This document shows positions 45,165-55,881 of a DNA stretch of 64,000 nucleotides, piece by piece. The translations under genes were made by a program, and so were the position numbers. The stretch lies in the NCBI GenBank assembly GCA_034638255.1, contig JAWPGT010000057.1, forward strand, positions 1 to 64,000, read 5' to 3'. Below the pieces are notes generated by a model. That model was not told the origin of the DNA, ran no database searches, and worked only from the letters and a program-made list of their open reading frames with translations. Every line of letters starts with the position of its first letter. The first letter of the stretch is position 1. The DNA comes from Coprinus comatus (taxonomy: Eukaryota > Basidiomycota > Agaricomycetes > Agaricales > Agaricaceae).

Positions 45165-48100
45165 TTACAATATACTGACAATGGCTGGGTCAATTGCTTT
45201 GCCAGCCTTTGACATGGCCGATATCCAGGAGTCGCGAGCCTTGGAAGCAAGACGTCCATATACGTTGGATTGCTTATAGGCATAGCAACGAGCGCCACGT
45301 GTGTTGGGGTCAGTGCTAGGGATATCATCTCCAATTATCTTCCATACATTACTTGAGGTTAGAAATGACCTCTCAGTTCGACGAAATTCTTCAGTAATGA
45401 TTTCAACTTCCTCCTTTAGTCGATGGAGTTTAGCTCGAGTTCTAAACCACCGAACACGTTCCACTAAACAAGGATTTATAGAATTAATATTGTAAAATAA
45501 CACAGCAAAGATAATAAACTCACATTCCATTGACCATGTGTCATCAGACATACCTGTTGGTTTGCCAACAACCCAGAACCAAGGCTCCTTCTTCCTTGAG
45601 TCCCCAAGCTCACTCAATCCTGCCATATTTTTCCCCCATAACTCCGTTTTTAACAGTGGTTTTAGTTCGGAATTGAGAGTTACATTTCCAAGTTTAACTA
45701 AAGCTTGATACGCAAACTGATAACGTTGTGCACAAAAGTTCTTGTCTGCTTCTAGATCCTGTAGAATTGCATTGGCCCGAGTATTAGGACGTGTTCCGAA
45801 GACGTGTTGCTGTTTTGCAATATTTTGCATATTGTAGAGGTGGATGGTGGTACGCAAATCATTGATCGCATCATATGCTTGGCCCAATCTTAACTGTGAT
45901 TCAATTTTGGCAAAGGTACGATAGGCTTCCCCACGATGATCTTGAGTTTGGGTTGGTCCTTGTGAATGTGATGGAAGAGGGATGTTGATATATTCGATGT
46001 TTGAATTTTCGAAGGGAGGCAAATTAATGGTGGGAAAAAGGACCAGGAAATCTACCACCCATTCTTGAAAGGCCGTTTGAAGTGAAATTTTCTTGGTGTG
46101 GAGTAAGTCTGGATCTGACAAGGCGCTTTGTCTGTCAATCTCGCATTTCAACTTGTACCTTCCCACGGTCATCAGAATAGCCATAAATAAAGTAAAAAAG
46201 ATGAACACACTGTTCCAGCTCCAACGCGAAAGCCTTTTCCACTAAATGAACAAGCTTTATATATAACTCATCTTCTCTTGCATGGTTTGACTCCATTAAT
46301 TTGAGGCACTGTGACTGTTGAGAAGGAACTGGAAGAAGTGATCAATCACCAGAAGTGTAAATGTAACGTTATAACTCACCTTCAACCAAAAAAGCCTGAT
46401 ACACGCTTTGAGGGTTACCCTGGGCATCCTTCGGGGGATCATGCTCCATGCTTTTCCACCTTGCAATTGTTTCGGGGGAGAAACGCTTTTCTAGTGAGTC
46501 AAACAATGCTTGAGTTTCCTGAAAACTAAGATTGTGCTTCTGGTGTTGAACTTCGAGTGAGGTAGCTGAAGTGAGAGTCGATGAGTTATTTGATTATGGA
46601 TGTAGTAGTCCTGGACTTACATAGATAACGGGCTTTAAGCCAACCCCAAAAGGTATTGAAATCATCCAATGTATCATGCCGGTGTCCCCAATTCTGCTCT
46701 TTCGTAACACCCGCTGCATGGTTCTGCTCTGACCATGCACTTTCAATACCTTCCCCATACGTCATGCCTGAATGAGTTGTGTATGAAAACAAATAATTTA
46801 ATTGACACTTCTCCCCATGCCCATGAATATGCATTTTTGGAATAGCTCCGTGAATGCGATCGGTGATGTGATACATACTGGGAAAGTGTTCCTGGATCCG
46901 TTTGGATAGATTGATGTTGTATTGGCACCAAATATCATAACTGATCATGATCAATCGGATGTTGTTTGCCTCTGTCCCGAGAGCACTGACAAGAGCATAG
47001 TCAGTACGGGCATACCTATCATCAATTTGTTATTATAAGTAGATGATTTGAATAAAAATACACAAAATGGAATACGTACGATTCTCCCTTATGCAAATCT
47101 ACCATGCCCTGAGGCATATAAAGTCCATGACGTGCACATTGGACAGCTACAACACCACTTATGATGGCATTTTTGAATTTGATCATGTTCTGCTGCCGGA
47201 CGGCCTTCAATTTTGAACAAGTTGATTGCTAAACTCAAATAAATAAAGTGGAAAAGATTAAATACAATAATACTCACCTCAGCCGAACTTGATTTTCCAA
47301 ACCGTTCCAGATACTCTTTATAAGCACCATCTTCCACAAAATACCCGTTTCCATTGTTTAACGCCACATCACCAGGATCATGTACTTTGTTTTTTTGCTG
47401 TAAGCGAAAATTGCCATCAATTGAAAGGAAGAGTGCATATTTGTGTCTAGATAATATATTAGTATATGAATAACACAAAGAATGATGTAATAAATAATCA
47501 ATGAACTTACTTGTCACGTTCAGGTGTATTCCACACAGTATCCTCGTCAATATTGAAGCCTACCTGTGGACATGCAGGACAGTGGAGTGCTAAGGAGCCA
47601 GGTCGACGTGTTGGGATGTAAGCATCAATGTTATGAGCCTGTCCAAATCGTCGCCTCTGAGAGAGTGCCCTCCAGACACGCATTACAAGAACCATTTCAC
47701 GGTAATGATCCTGTGGGATTGTATTCAATTAGTATGAGTCATAGAATGTAGTAAAAAATATGGATACTTACATCTGTGTTCTTGGGAAGAACAGCGTCTG
47801 TGAGTTCTTGTAGACCATGGTAGTAGTCGTATGCAGACAGTTTTGAGCATTGTGAATGTTTATGAAAATTTCGTAGTGTTGCGAAAGTGAAGACAGTGGA
47901 AGGGTCTTTGAGGGATGCAGGGAACCACCGATTTTGCATAAGCTGCAAAAAAGGTTCAGTTTTCACTGTACATGAGCAAAACCATACCGTTCGCTTATGT
48001 ATGCCATTTGTATGCACAAAAACAATGGACTTTGATTTTAATGTACTCGGACACTGTTTGCCTTCGTGACCGAGACACAACTCCATACCGAGAGCATCAA

Positions 48101-48689
48101 GCGACCCTTTTTTGAAGTGGGTGATAGACCACTCTTCGATATGATGGAGAGGCTGTAAAATATGATTTTTAAGGATACATGGTTGACAAACAACCTGTGT
48201 GCTATGGCATTCGGGGCAACGAAAGAGTGCGAGGCGTCCAGAATTGCATTGTTTGCATGGGTGAGTAGTTGCTTTATCAAATTCAAGTTCAAGAATGCAA
48301 GATTGAAGGTCGTCCATATGTTCTAAGAAAGGGTTCAGCTTAGCTGAAGCTCCCTGCAAGAGTAAAGATACAAAGTGAGTCTTGGCTGCTGATAGATTAG
48401 TAGGTATGCTACTCACCTGGTACCTTTGTTTCTTTTCTGAATTGTCATTTGTACAATTTGAATCCTCCTGACCTCCCTCCTCCTCAAGCTGTTTGGAACC
48501 GGGGGATGCGAAGTGGTGTGGTGTGACACTTGAGGTATCTTTTTGGTAGGTATCCGTTGTCTTTCGAATACGTTTTGATTTTGCGGTGTAAGATAAATGA
48601 ATCTGGCCCAGCGTAGACTTCTTGTTGGGACTGTGGTTGGAGCTATCAGAGCGAAAGACCTCAGAGAATTTTCGTTTTCCAGAGGACAT
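45165..48689 (-). CDS. CxC2-type KDZ transposase of element KDZ-2
   Basis: About nine exons on the minus strand. The N-terminal exon contains a Cys/His cluster (PCKQCNSGRLALFRCPECHSTQVVCQPC...HHIEEW), the CxC2-like KDZ-associated zinc module. Further marks are RRRFGQAHN, LALHCPACP, YALFLSIDGNFRLQ, CARHGLYMP--MVDLHKGE, MISYDIWCQY, HIHGHGEKCQLNY, GEGIESAWSEQN and, at the end, FSPETIARWKSM. These are the conserved blocks of Kyakuja-Dileera-Zisupton transposases, including the Asp/Asp/Glu positions of the RNase H-type core. Where I checked the exon joins, frames stay open, so the gene looks intact. The start at 48689 is chosen because the upstream extension of the frame is low-complexity. Confidence 0.88.
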
Positions 48690-49138
48690 AGTGAGTACAA
48701 GAGCGTTGGGGGTGGAAAGGTGTAGAGGAAGAAATTGGCAAGTTAGAATATAGATACATTCTGTCTTTCTGCGGGCCGCTGTGTGCAGTACTGCCGTAGC
48801 TCTTAGAGTTCCAGATAGAGGTGCTGTAATCACAAAAGAATAAAAATATATTCATTTGGTACAGCCGTCGGTGATATTGAGAGTTGGAAGTATAGACGGC
48901 GAGTAGAAACCGGCATGTATGCTGTGCAGCTTTAGACCAAACAAAGAAAAATACTAGCAGTACAAACAAAACTCTCCTATTTCGTTATCACTCAATGTAT
49001 TCAACCCTGAAATCAAAACAACCGACCAACACAACCAAGAATCAAATTAAGTGTAAGTATATATTGAATATTTTCTCGGTCCGGTATATTTCTATAGCTC
49101 ATTGGCTACCACTACATAGAACCTAAGACACTTAAGTC
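48690..49138. other. KDZ-2 spacer upstream of the transposase
   Basis: Non-coding; holds the transposase promoter and the 3' end region of the next minus-strand gene. Confidence 0.5.
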
Positions 49139-49688
49139 TTACAATGGTTCGTCGTCTATGTGAGTAAGGTCTACACATCCCCGAAACTTCTTGTTTCTAA
49201 TATAAAAGATGTCATCATCACTATCAGTAAATTCAATGACATTATCATCGAAATCCCGCTCTATTTTTCTCTTTTTCCTAATACAAGTGCGACTGGGATC
49301 ATATGATTTAATCTCCTTGTTTTTCAATTGCAGGCTACCATCAAAATCTCGACGTTTACGTTTTCCAAGGTGGCTAGGGCCAGGAATATTATTTGATGGC
49401 CGAGGAGACGGGTGCGAAAAGAAAAATCGACCATCCTCGACGGTTATGAAGAAACTTCGAGGTGGAATACCAGCCTATTTAGTACAACATATGTATCAGA
49501 TATTATACCATGCAACAACAAGTGTATTGAAGACCAACCTCACTGTAGCAGTAAACCTTGAGTTGTATAGGCTCCTGTTCAGTTCTCATATGTTCCACCA
49601 TCCGTCGTTTCCGTTGTTCATATGCTGAAAGCTCAGCGGAAACATTTGAGGAGCTCTTGGAGGAGTTTGAGCTGGTACCAGAAGACAT
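49139..49688 (-). CDS. Small KDZ-2 accessory protein, Ser/Lys-rich
   Basis: Two exons (49688-49539, 49474-49139) give 161 aa. The N-terminus is Ser-rich (MSSGTSSNSSKSSS), followed by EPIQLKVYCYSEAGIPPRSFFITV. That block resembles the start of a group of small agaricomycete proteins I have seen but whose function is unknown. The C-terminal half has basic clusters (GKRKRRDF, IRKKRKIER), probably nuclear localisation or nucleic-acid contacts, then an acidic stretch TDSDDD. Its place between the transposase and a divergent companion gene matches the second gene of KDZ-1 by position, but the two proteins do not look related. Confidence 0.6.
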
Positions 49689-49815
49689 GGAAAAAAGAAC
49701 TGGTAAGTTCGATTGTGATGAGCTCTGCCTATTTATATGGATTCTCTTTCTCTGCTTCATATTCAAATCAGCTATCTCCTCCGCTCTCAAACTCGGAAAA
49801 GAACCAAGTCATTCA

Positions 49816-50030
49816 CCGTCAATTCTGTAACTCAGTAGTCGCTGCTCAACCATTCAAAAAGATTCTCTCAGGTCACCACTCAAACATTCAAACCTGTTCT
49901 CCGTCAATTCTGTAACTCAGTAGTCACTACTTAACCATTCAAAAAAATCTCTCAGGAGTCGCCACTCAAACATTCAAACCCGTTCTCCGTCAATTTCCAA
50001 ACTTAGAAAGAAACAAGTTCACCGCTTGAC
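49816..50030 (+). repeat. Tandem repeat, unit about 85 bp, about 2.5 copies
   Basis: Units begin CCGTCAATTCTGTAACTCAG at 49816 and 49901, and a partial, altered unit begins at 49987. Each contains ACCATTCAAAA and CACTCAAACATTCAAACC. It lies between the divergent KDZ-2 accessory genes and may be part of their shared promoter or a transposase-binding array. Confidence 0.8.
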
Positions 50031-50697
50031 CATTCAAAGAGTACAATGGCGATTTCATTAAGTATATATTCTAAAAATAAGGTAAACTAGTCTGCTGTGA
50101 ACATTTGTTTTTTTTTGATTGAGTTTGATGATTGTTGTATAGTTGTTTTGGTTGTTTTGGTAGCGGAACTCGGACTTTCATTTGTGAATATATATTTAGA
50201 TTCCAAAAATATAGCATATCCCTGTTTTGTTATTGAGTACGTGGTTGTGTCATCCGGCGGAAAAAAGTACTTAATAATACTTGTTTTTCATTGTTTTCTT
50301 CTAAAAATAAAGCAAAATCGGATTACATATCTTATATTGTCCCTGGTTTTTATTAACGGCGGAAAAAAGTATCTAATAATACTTAATTCAATACCAGGTG
50401 ATTGCATTGACCCGTATTGCCGCTCAGACTCCAAAGTAACAGAGACGGAGAATGAGTTTAGAGCCCAGATGGCAAAGTATAGCTACTTGGTGACAGGCGT
50501 GGCAACTTCATTGCCACTTCCCAAACAGTCACCACCTTAATCGCTTCAAACCAAAAGACAACTCTGCCCCCTTCCACTCTCTTCAAAACAACTCACCTTT
50601 TTCCTTTTTCACTTGCCCATTCTTATCCTTGAACGTCACTTTGCTATCATTGACCACTCTTGCTTCTTTTCTCCCTCCATCACTACGACTGTCAACC
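50031..50697. other. Rest of the KDZ-2 divergent promoter region
   Basis: Contains a second pair of direct repeats: GGCGGAAAAAAGTA-TAATAATACTT at about 50256 and 50358, roughly 100 bp apart. No gene is supported. The 147-codon frame 50097-50540 spans the repeats and starts in a T/G-rich tract. Confidence 0.5.
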
Positions 50698-52901
50698 ATG
50701 CCCTCTATTGCTATGCCCGAAGATCTTGTCATTGAAGACGTTATGACTGAGTTGGAGGCTTCTGGGGACATTTCCAATCTTCCTACAATGCACCCCCACC
50801 CGGAGTATAATCTTACTGATAGCGTGAAGGTATGCTTTGTTGTCTTTTTCTTTTGATACAATGTTCAAATGACAAACTCAGGAATTTCTCAACGAGAGTG
50901 CAAATGACTACATCACAATGCGGCTTGGGGAAGGACACCACATACCTTCACAAATTGGATGGGTTCGCAGATATTATCCTAAAGTATTTGCGAAACGTTA
51001 TGGTGCAGTCCCAGATAAGGAACTCCTGGTAGTAAGTTTCTTTCATATTTTGTTTTCTCTATACTTGTTTAACCTTCTCTATAGCATATTGATCGTTATA
51101 TGCGAAACAATCACACACCCGATCAACTCAAAGGCCCCCCTGGGTTTTCTTCCAGGTCACAACGGAGAGCATCAAACAAGAATGCCCATCTCTCTGAAGT
51201 TCCCACGGTCCCAAGGGCAGGTGATTCACGAAATATACATTGGACAAAACTATATCTTGAAGCAAAAGAGGAAGAAATACAGGAGATCATCTCAGGAATC
51301 CGAAAACTAGATAGAAAAACGAATCCAATAGTTCATTACAATTCTGTGAAGGAGAAAATGATTGCGAATGTGACACAAGCAGAAATAACAATGTACATGA
51401 CACTTGCCGAAGAAGAAAACAAACGCCATAAAAGCCCTCCAGGTCTTGATCAAATTTTCAAGTATGTTCATGTTGCTTTGGAACCCTTCTCTTTATCTCA
51501 TAATGATTAAACTACAGATTACAACCTACAATAATTGACCAATTTATCCCAATAATGAAGAAAAAACTTGGTTGGGAATCAAGTCAATTGGGTGATGCTG
51601 TATGTTTCTTGTCAGTAACCTACCGGCAAAAAAACAACATGTTACAAACTGATTGGTAAGTACTCCATTGTCGTTTAATCAGAACTAATTGTCAATATTT
51701 ACATCATCTTGTAGTGCGCTTGTTAGTAATCTAGGGATAGACCCTGGTGATACGCAAAAAGGGTTATTACTTCACACATACCAAGAGAACTTGTTGTCAC
51801 TCCAACAGAGTTTTTCAGACAAGTACCTACCAGGTAAGAATACTAGTTTTTATCTCATTTTTTGTATATCTTACGTTTCTTAGAACATCCGATCCCTCAA
51901 GTCATCTTTCCAAAGCTTGATCTAGAAGAAACAACCACAAAAGAGCTTCGGGGGCATTTTCGGCAGTATATGATAGCTGCATGGGGTGAGTTTTCACATT
52001 TTTATAACTGTGAAACAACGAATAGACTCATATATTACATAGTATTAAGTGGTGATAAACTCCACAATCGTGTTGAGGATAATATGCCATGGAAGAATCT
52101 CAATCTCAAACGCGACACATTACTATCTAAATATTCGGCATTTGCTACACTCCAATCCCTCCTTCCTGAAGATCTTACGTTTGATGAAATGCGATGCGTG
52201 GCTTTGGAGATTGAAGGTGACGCGGATGGTTTTGTATTTTTTAAGGAGAGTGAAGTCACATCCCCAGCATCCGTGGCAGTGAGTAACTACATCATCTATT
52301 CTAATTTCTGTGGCATAATTTTGATTGATATTAATGCTAGCTTCCGCAAAACAACTCAACCACTCTTCACCAGCCATCAGCATCAACCAGTGTTCCAGAG
52401 CATGTCCCCCCTCCAACTCGTCAAATTAGTCCAACAATAGTACCTACCCCGCCTCCTGCTGCTACATCTTCTCCAAGCATTAATTCAACACCGGTTTCCC
52501 CATCTCATCTTCCAATCGTGGCACCTCCACCTCCACCTCCTGCTGACCCTGTCAATGATGTCACCATCAATGATCAGATCATGACTCCCACGTTGCCATC
52601 TAACAGTATTGAAACTGTATCCAACCTCGGGAAACGCAAACGTGGACGCCCACCAAAAGTCGCAAAAGATACAGGTAGTGCTGCACAAAGCCCACAAACA
52701 ATTGCCAGTTCATCGGAGGCTCCACCAAGTCGACAACTTCGATCTAATGCCAGGGTGTTAAATACCTCACCAGCAAATGCAATTCCTACCCCCAGCGCCA
52801 CGTCAGCAATACCTCCTTCTACCACCAGCCTGTATAAATCACGGGTTCGGAAGACATATGGGAAGGGTGGCAAAGGTACGAGTCGTGGAAGTCACAAGTA
52901 G
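50698..52901 (+). CDS. KDZ-2 companion protein with AT-hook
   Basis: Eight exons (50698-50829, 50882-51031, 51085-51461, 51518-51655, 51715-51833, 51884-51985, 52043-52278, 52341-52901) close to an unbroken 604-aa protein. The first about 350 residues are mostly helical and charged, without a family I can name. A central block reads LGWESSQLGDAVCFLSVTYRQ. Residues about 420-500 are Pro/Ser-rich. KRKRGRPPKVAK near residue 515 is an AT-hook, a minor-groove DNA-binding motif. The end is again basic (KSRVRKTYGKGGKG). The AT-hook, together with its position in the element, suggests a DNA-binding helper of transposition or a transcription factor of the element. That role is inference. Confidence 0.72.
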
Positions 52902-53346
52902 GGTCAGACCTTTTTGTTTTTTTTTTACCATCAATTTGTTTTTCACTACTTTGTCAACCGATTAATTGAATTCCCCCGATTCTTTTGATCTTGATATTGT
53001 TTTTAATGCTCCTGGTGCTCTCAATGTTTTCGATGTTTTCGATGTTTTCAATTTTTTCGATTTTTTCGATTCTTTATTTATTTTACTAGTTTTACTGATT
53101 TAATACATTTGAGAATGAAAACCACGTAAAATTGGACTAATCAAATTTACCGAATTAATCCGATTACAATGACATAAATTAAAACCTACTATTGAATCTG
53201 TAATCAATGATTGAACATTGATGGAGGTGAAATGCCCTCAAATCAGCAGAATCAGAAAATCGGACCAGGTGAATTCACCTGGAATCGGCATCCGAACACC
53301 TGGTGAAATGTCCGGAATCGAAGAATCGGACGTGCTGCAAGTAGTG
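52902..53346. other. KDZ-2 right non-coding arm
   Basis: Contains a run of TTTCGATGTTTTCGATG-like direct repeats (about 53025-53070), then GATT/AATC-rich sequence, a perfect palindrome GGTGAATTCACC (53269-53280) and CACCTGGTGAA nearby. The end carries the inverted GAATCGAA tip (53315-53322). Confidence 0.5.
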
Positions 53347-53353
53347 TCGTGGA

Positions 53354-53788
53354 TGAGAATTAGTCTCGAATACATGTCCCAGAAATAGGCACTACCAATT
53401 GTTGGATAATGTCTTCACCAACGTCAATATAACTTAACCTCATAACATCACCATCTCTAAAGTCTTATACCAATTCCATAGACCATGTAATCTAAAAATA
53501 TACAATTCCTTGCGCTCAGCTCAGAAACTCCAGAGAATAATCATCATTCAAACCCACCACGCCTAGTTACCCATAATAATCACTTAGCAAGGTCATGAGA
53601 TACACAACACAATAAAACCAATATCAATATCAGTACCAAAAGTCCAAACACAAGGCTCCGAGAGAGTCGGAGAATGTGTGTATGTACATAACAAAAAAAA
53701 GCCAAACCATTATCCTAAACCCAATTGCATATGATTATGAACGTTTGAACTATGCCTTAAAGGTTTTGGAAATTTAAAGGAAATATTT
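53354..53788. other. Intergenic region right of KDZ-2
   Basis: 3' flank of the secreted-protein gene. I see no gene in it. Confidence 0.5.
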
Positions 53789-54785
53789 TTAGGCTTTGCA
53801 CCAACCATAACTCTCTGTAATGAAGTTGATACTTCCATCAGGTTGAGTTTGTCCACCTTTATTATCAGCATCTTCGATACCGTGACAACCACGGAAAAGT
53901 GCGCAAGTAAGAAGGGGAGAACCATCCTAAAAATAAATAAATAAAGGTGATTAGGTTAATATTGTCTGAAATTCAGAAGTAAAGATGAAAGAGATCGTGA
54001 GAGTGTTTAATTTACCTTGGCATTGTTGTCGTGATAGGCTGAAAATGTCGAATTAGTTTTAGGTCTCTGGTGTGTATTGAGAAGTATAAATAACTTACTG
54101 TTAGCGAATCCGCAGCCTTCAACAGAGTTACACATATCCTTACAATCTAGTTAAAAAAAGAGATAAACCAACATCAACACCTCACCACAGATGGAATCCG
54201 AAACGACAATATTGAATAAACCTACCAGCAACAGTTTCTACTAAACCAAAAGTCATATAATCATCCGCCTGAACAGCTCCATCATAATTCTCAAAAGTAG
54301 GATTATAACCATCAGTTGGTTTCGGGGTTGGAGTTGTAGTATGAGAAGTAGAAGTAGGTGTAGGTTTAGTGGTAGTTGGTTTCGGAGTTGGGTATGGGTA
54401 ACCTGGGAATGGGCAAGGAGGGTAATGATGAGGACAATGTATAACTCCGTGAGTGAATATGTCGAGCCATTTGCAAATGTGCTATAGGTTCATGAAATGG
54501 ACATGTTAGAATCAAGCTGGCATGTGAAGAAAAAAAGAAACTACGACGCACGCTATTCAACCACATTGTTCCCTTAGGTACATGTTTTCCCGGTTTAGGT
54601 CCATAGTACCATCCAGGTTTAGCGCCTTTAACCCAAGGAGGAACGGGAGCTCCATAATGATTTTGAGAAGAAACATCTTTGTTCAAAGTACCCAAGAGAA
54701 TAGAAGTAAAAGGTGAAGCAGCTTCTGTTCCTACAGCAAGAAGAGCGGTGGCTGTTACAGCAATATTAACCAATGAGAAACGCAT
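53789..54785 (-). CDS. Secreted Cys-rich protein, complete paralogue of the gene at 1-1371
   Basis: Five exons (54785-54552, 54481-54226, 54146-54099, 54039-54017, 53926-53789) give an unbroken 232-aa protein. A signal peptide (MRFSLVNIAVTATALLAVGTEA) is followed by VPPWVKGAKPGWYYGPK, a CKWLD...HCPHHYPPCP segment and a short Pro/Thr linker (PKPTTTKPTPTS). The conserved C-terminal domain VQADDYMTFGLVETV...DCKDMC...CGF...YHD...LLTCALFRGC...DADNKGGQTQPDG...GWCK contains about eight Cys that probably pair in disulphides. Such proteins are common in agaricomycetes; I know of no established activity. Intron positions are the same as in the other copy, but the linker is far shorter. Confidence 0.83.
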
Positions 54786-55881
54786 TTTTGCAGTAAAGCT
54801 GTTTTCTCTGAGAGGATATAAGAATGAGGAAAGTAGTCAAGAGGATGTCTACGATGGAGTATCTCATTGAACGAAGGTTAGGTTTTTATATTGTTCAATA
54901 ACTCGAGTGTCGAGTTCCATCATCTTTACGTTCTAGACCTGTCTTGCCAATTCAATTTTTGAGTTGATGTTAGATGTAGAACAATCCTCCTGTAAGGGCG
55001 ACATGGGAAGTGATGGTAAACTGGAACGGAGAGACAAATTATCCATTTTGTTAGTCCTTTCATGCCCCTTAACCCCGACAATATCATGTCACCCCAGCCA
55101 TCAATACACGTTCGATCACTCAAAATCGCTCACAATTGGTGTACCTTACCGTATCGAGCACCAACGTACAGGTCCCAACAACTGGTTGTTTTTCTGAAGA
55201 ACACATGGAACCAGCATGAACCGTACATGCATCCCAAATTTATTGATCCTTCCCGAATGATAGACAGACTTCTATGTTCAAGGCATTGAAGTATTGATGA
55301 CCTTTCTCGATATCAATGCTTCTATTTCTTGTACATCTGCCAAGGGTGTTAAAGGTGGTTCTCTGTCGCGTATCCATACACCCAAAGCTAGAGTACCAAC
55401 ATTCTCACCTAGAGCCGGTACCCGTATATACCAAGTTTTAATATCTATCGATTGATGAGGCCGAAGGATGATTTAAGTATTGCAAAAGGTGCCTCGGAAT
55501 CAGATCTTCAATTAATTTCCGCTCTATATGCGCTTCAGGTTCACGCGCGTGTCGAGGACCGCATAAATACTGTAAGACAGAACAAACATGCGCTTCCACG
55601 CATTCCTATACCCTTCGATCATGTTTCGGGGGCACTTGAATTATGGTTGATACGACCGACATGGGACAATAAAGTTCTGACAAGGACTTGACAGATCTTC
55701 CGAGTGATAGTATTCACTGTATCGGCATATTCTCGACATTTGATCCTTTCTGAAGATCAATCGATCACATCTCTCACACGCCCCTGCCTGCCACCGCTGT
55801 AACTGCCAGCCAGTCATTGCCATTAACCAATAGAATATAATTATGTGGGTATATCAGTAATGGACGATTACCTATGTGGGA
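54786..55881. other. Intergenic region
   Basis: No supported gene. A plus-strand frame at 55452-55691 (79 codons) has no recognisable motif. Confidence 0.45.

Larger units (their letters stand above)
44362..53346. mobile_element. KDZ-2: second KDZ-type DNA transposon
   Basis: Two copies of TCGTGGA (44355-44361 and 53347-53353) flank a block that holds a KDZ transposase gene and two further genes. At nearly equal distance inside each copy (23 and 24 bp) lies TTCGATTC (44385-44392; inverted 53315-53322). It is followed inward by GG and TTCACC, a degenerate inverted repeat. Weaker inward similarity continues in AT-rich, GATT-rich segments (44930-45090 versus 53080-53240). The 7-bp duplication plus the inverted tips support these borders, but the repeats are much more diverged than those of KDZ-1. 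The gene order (transposase and a second gene on minus, third gene on plus) mirrors KDZ-1. Confidence 0.6.

Noticed and set aside
49816..50030. CRISPR-like repeat array
   Set aside because: The 85-bp units are contiguous without spacers and the genome is eukaryotic.
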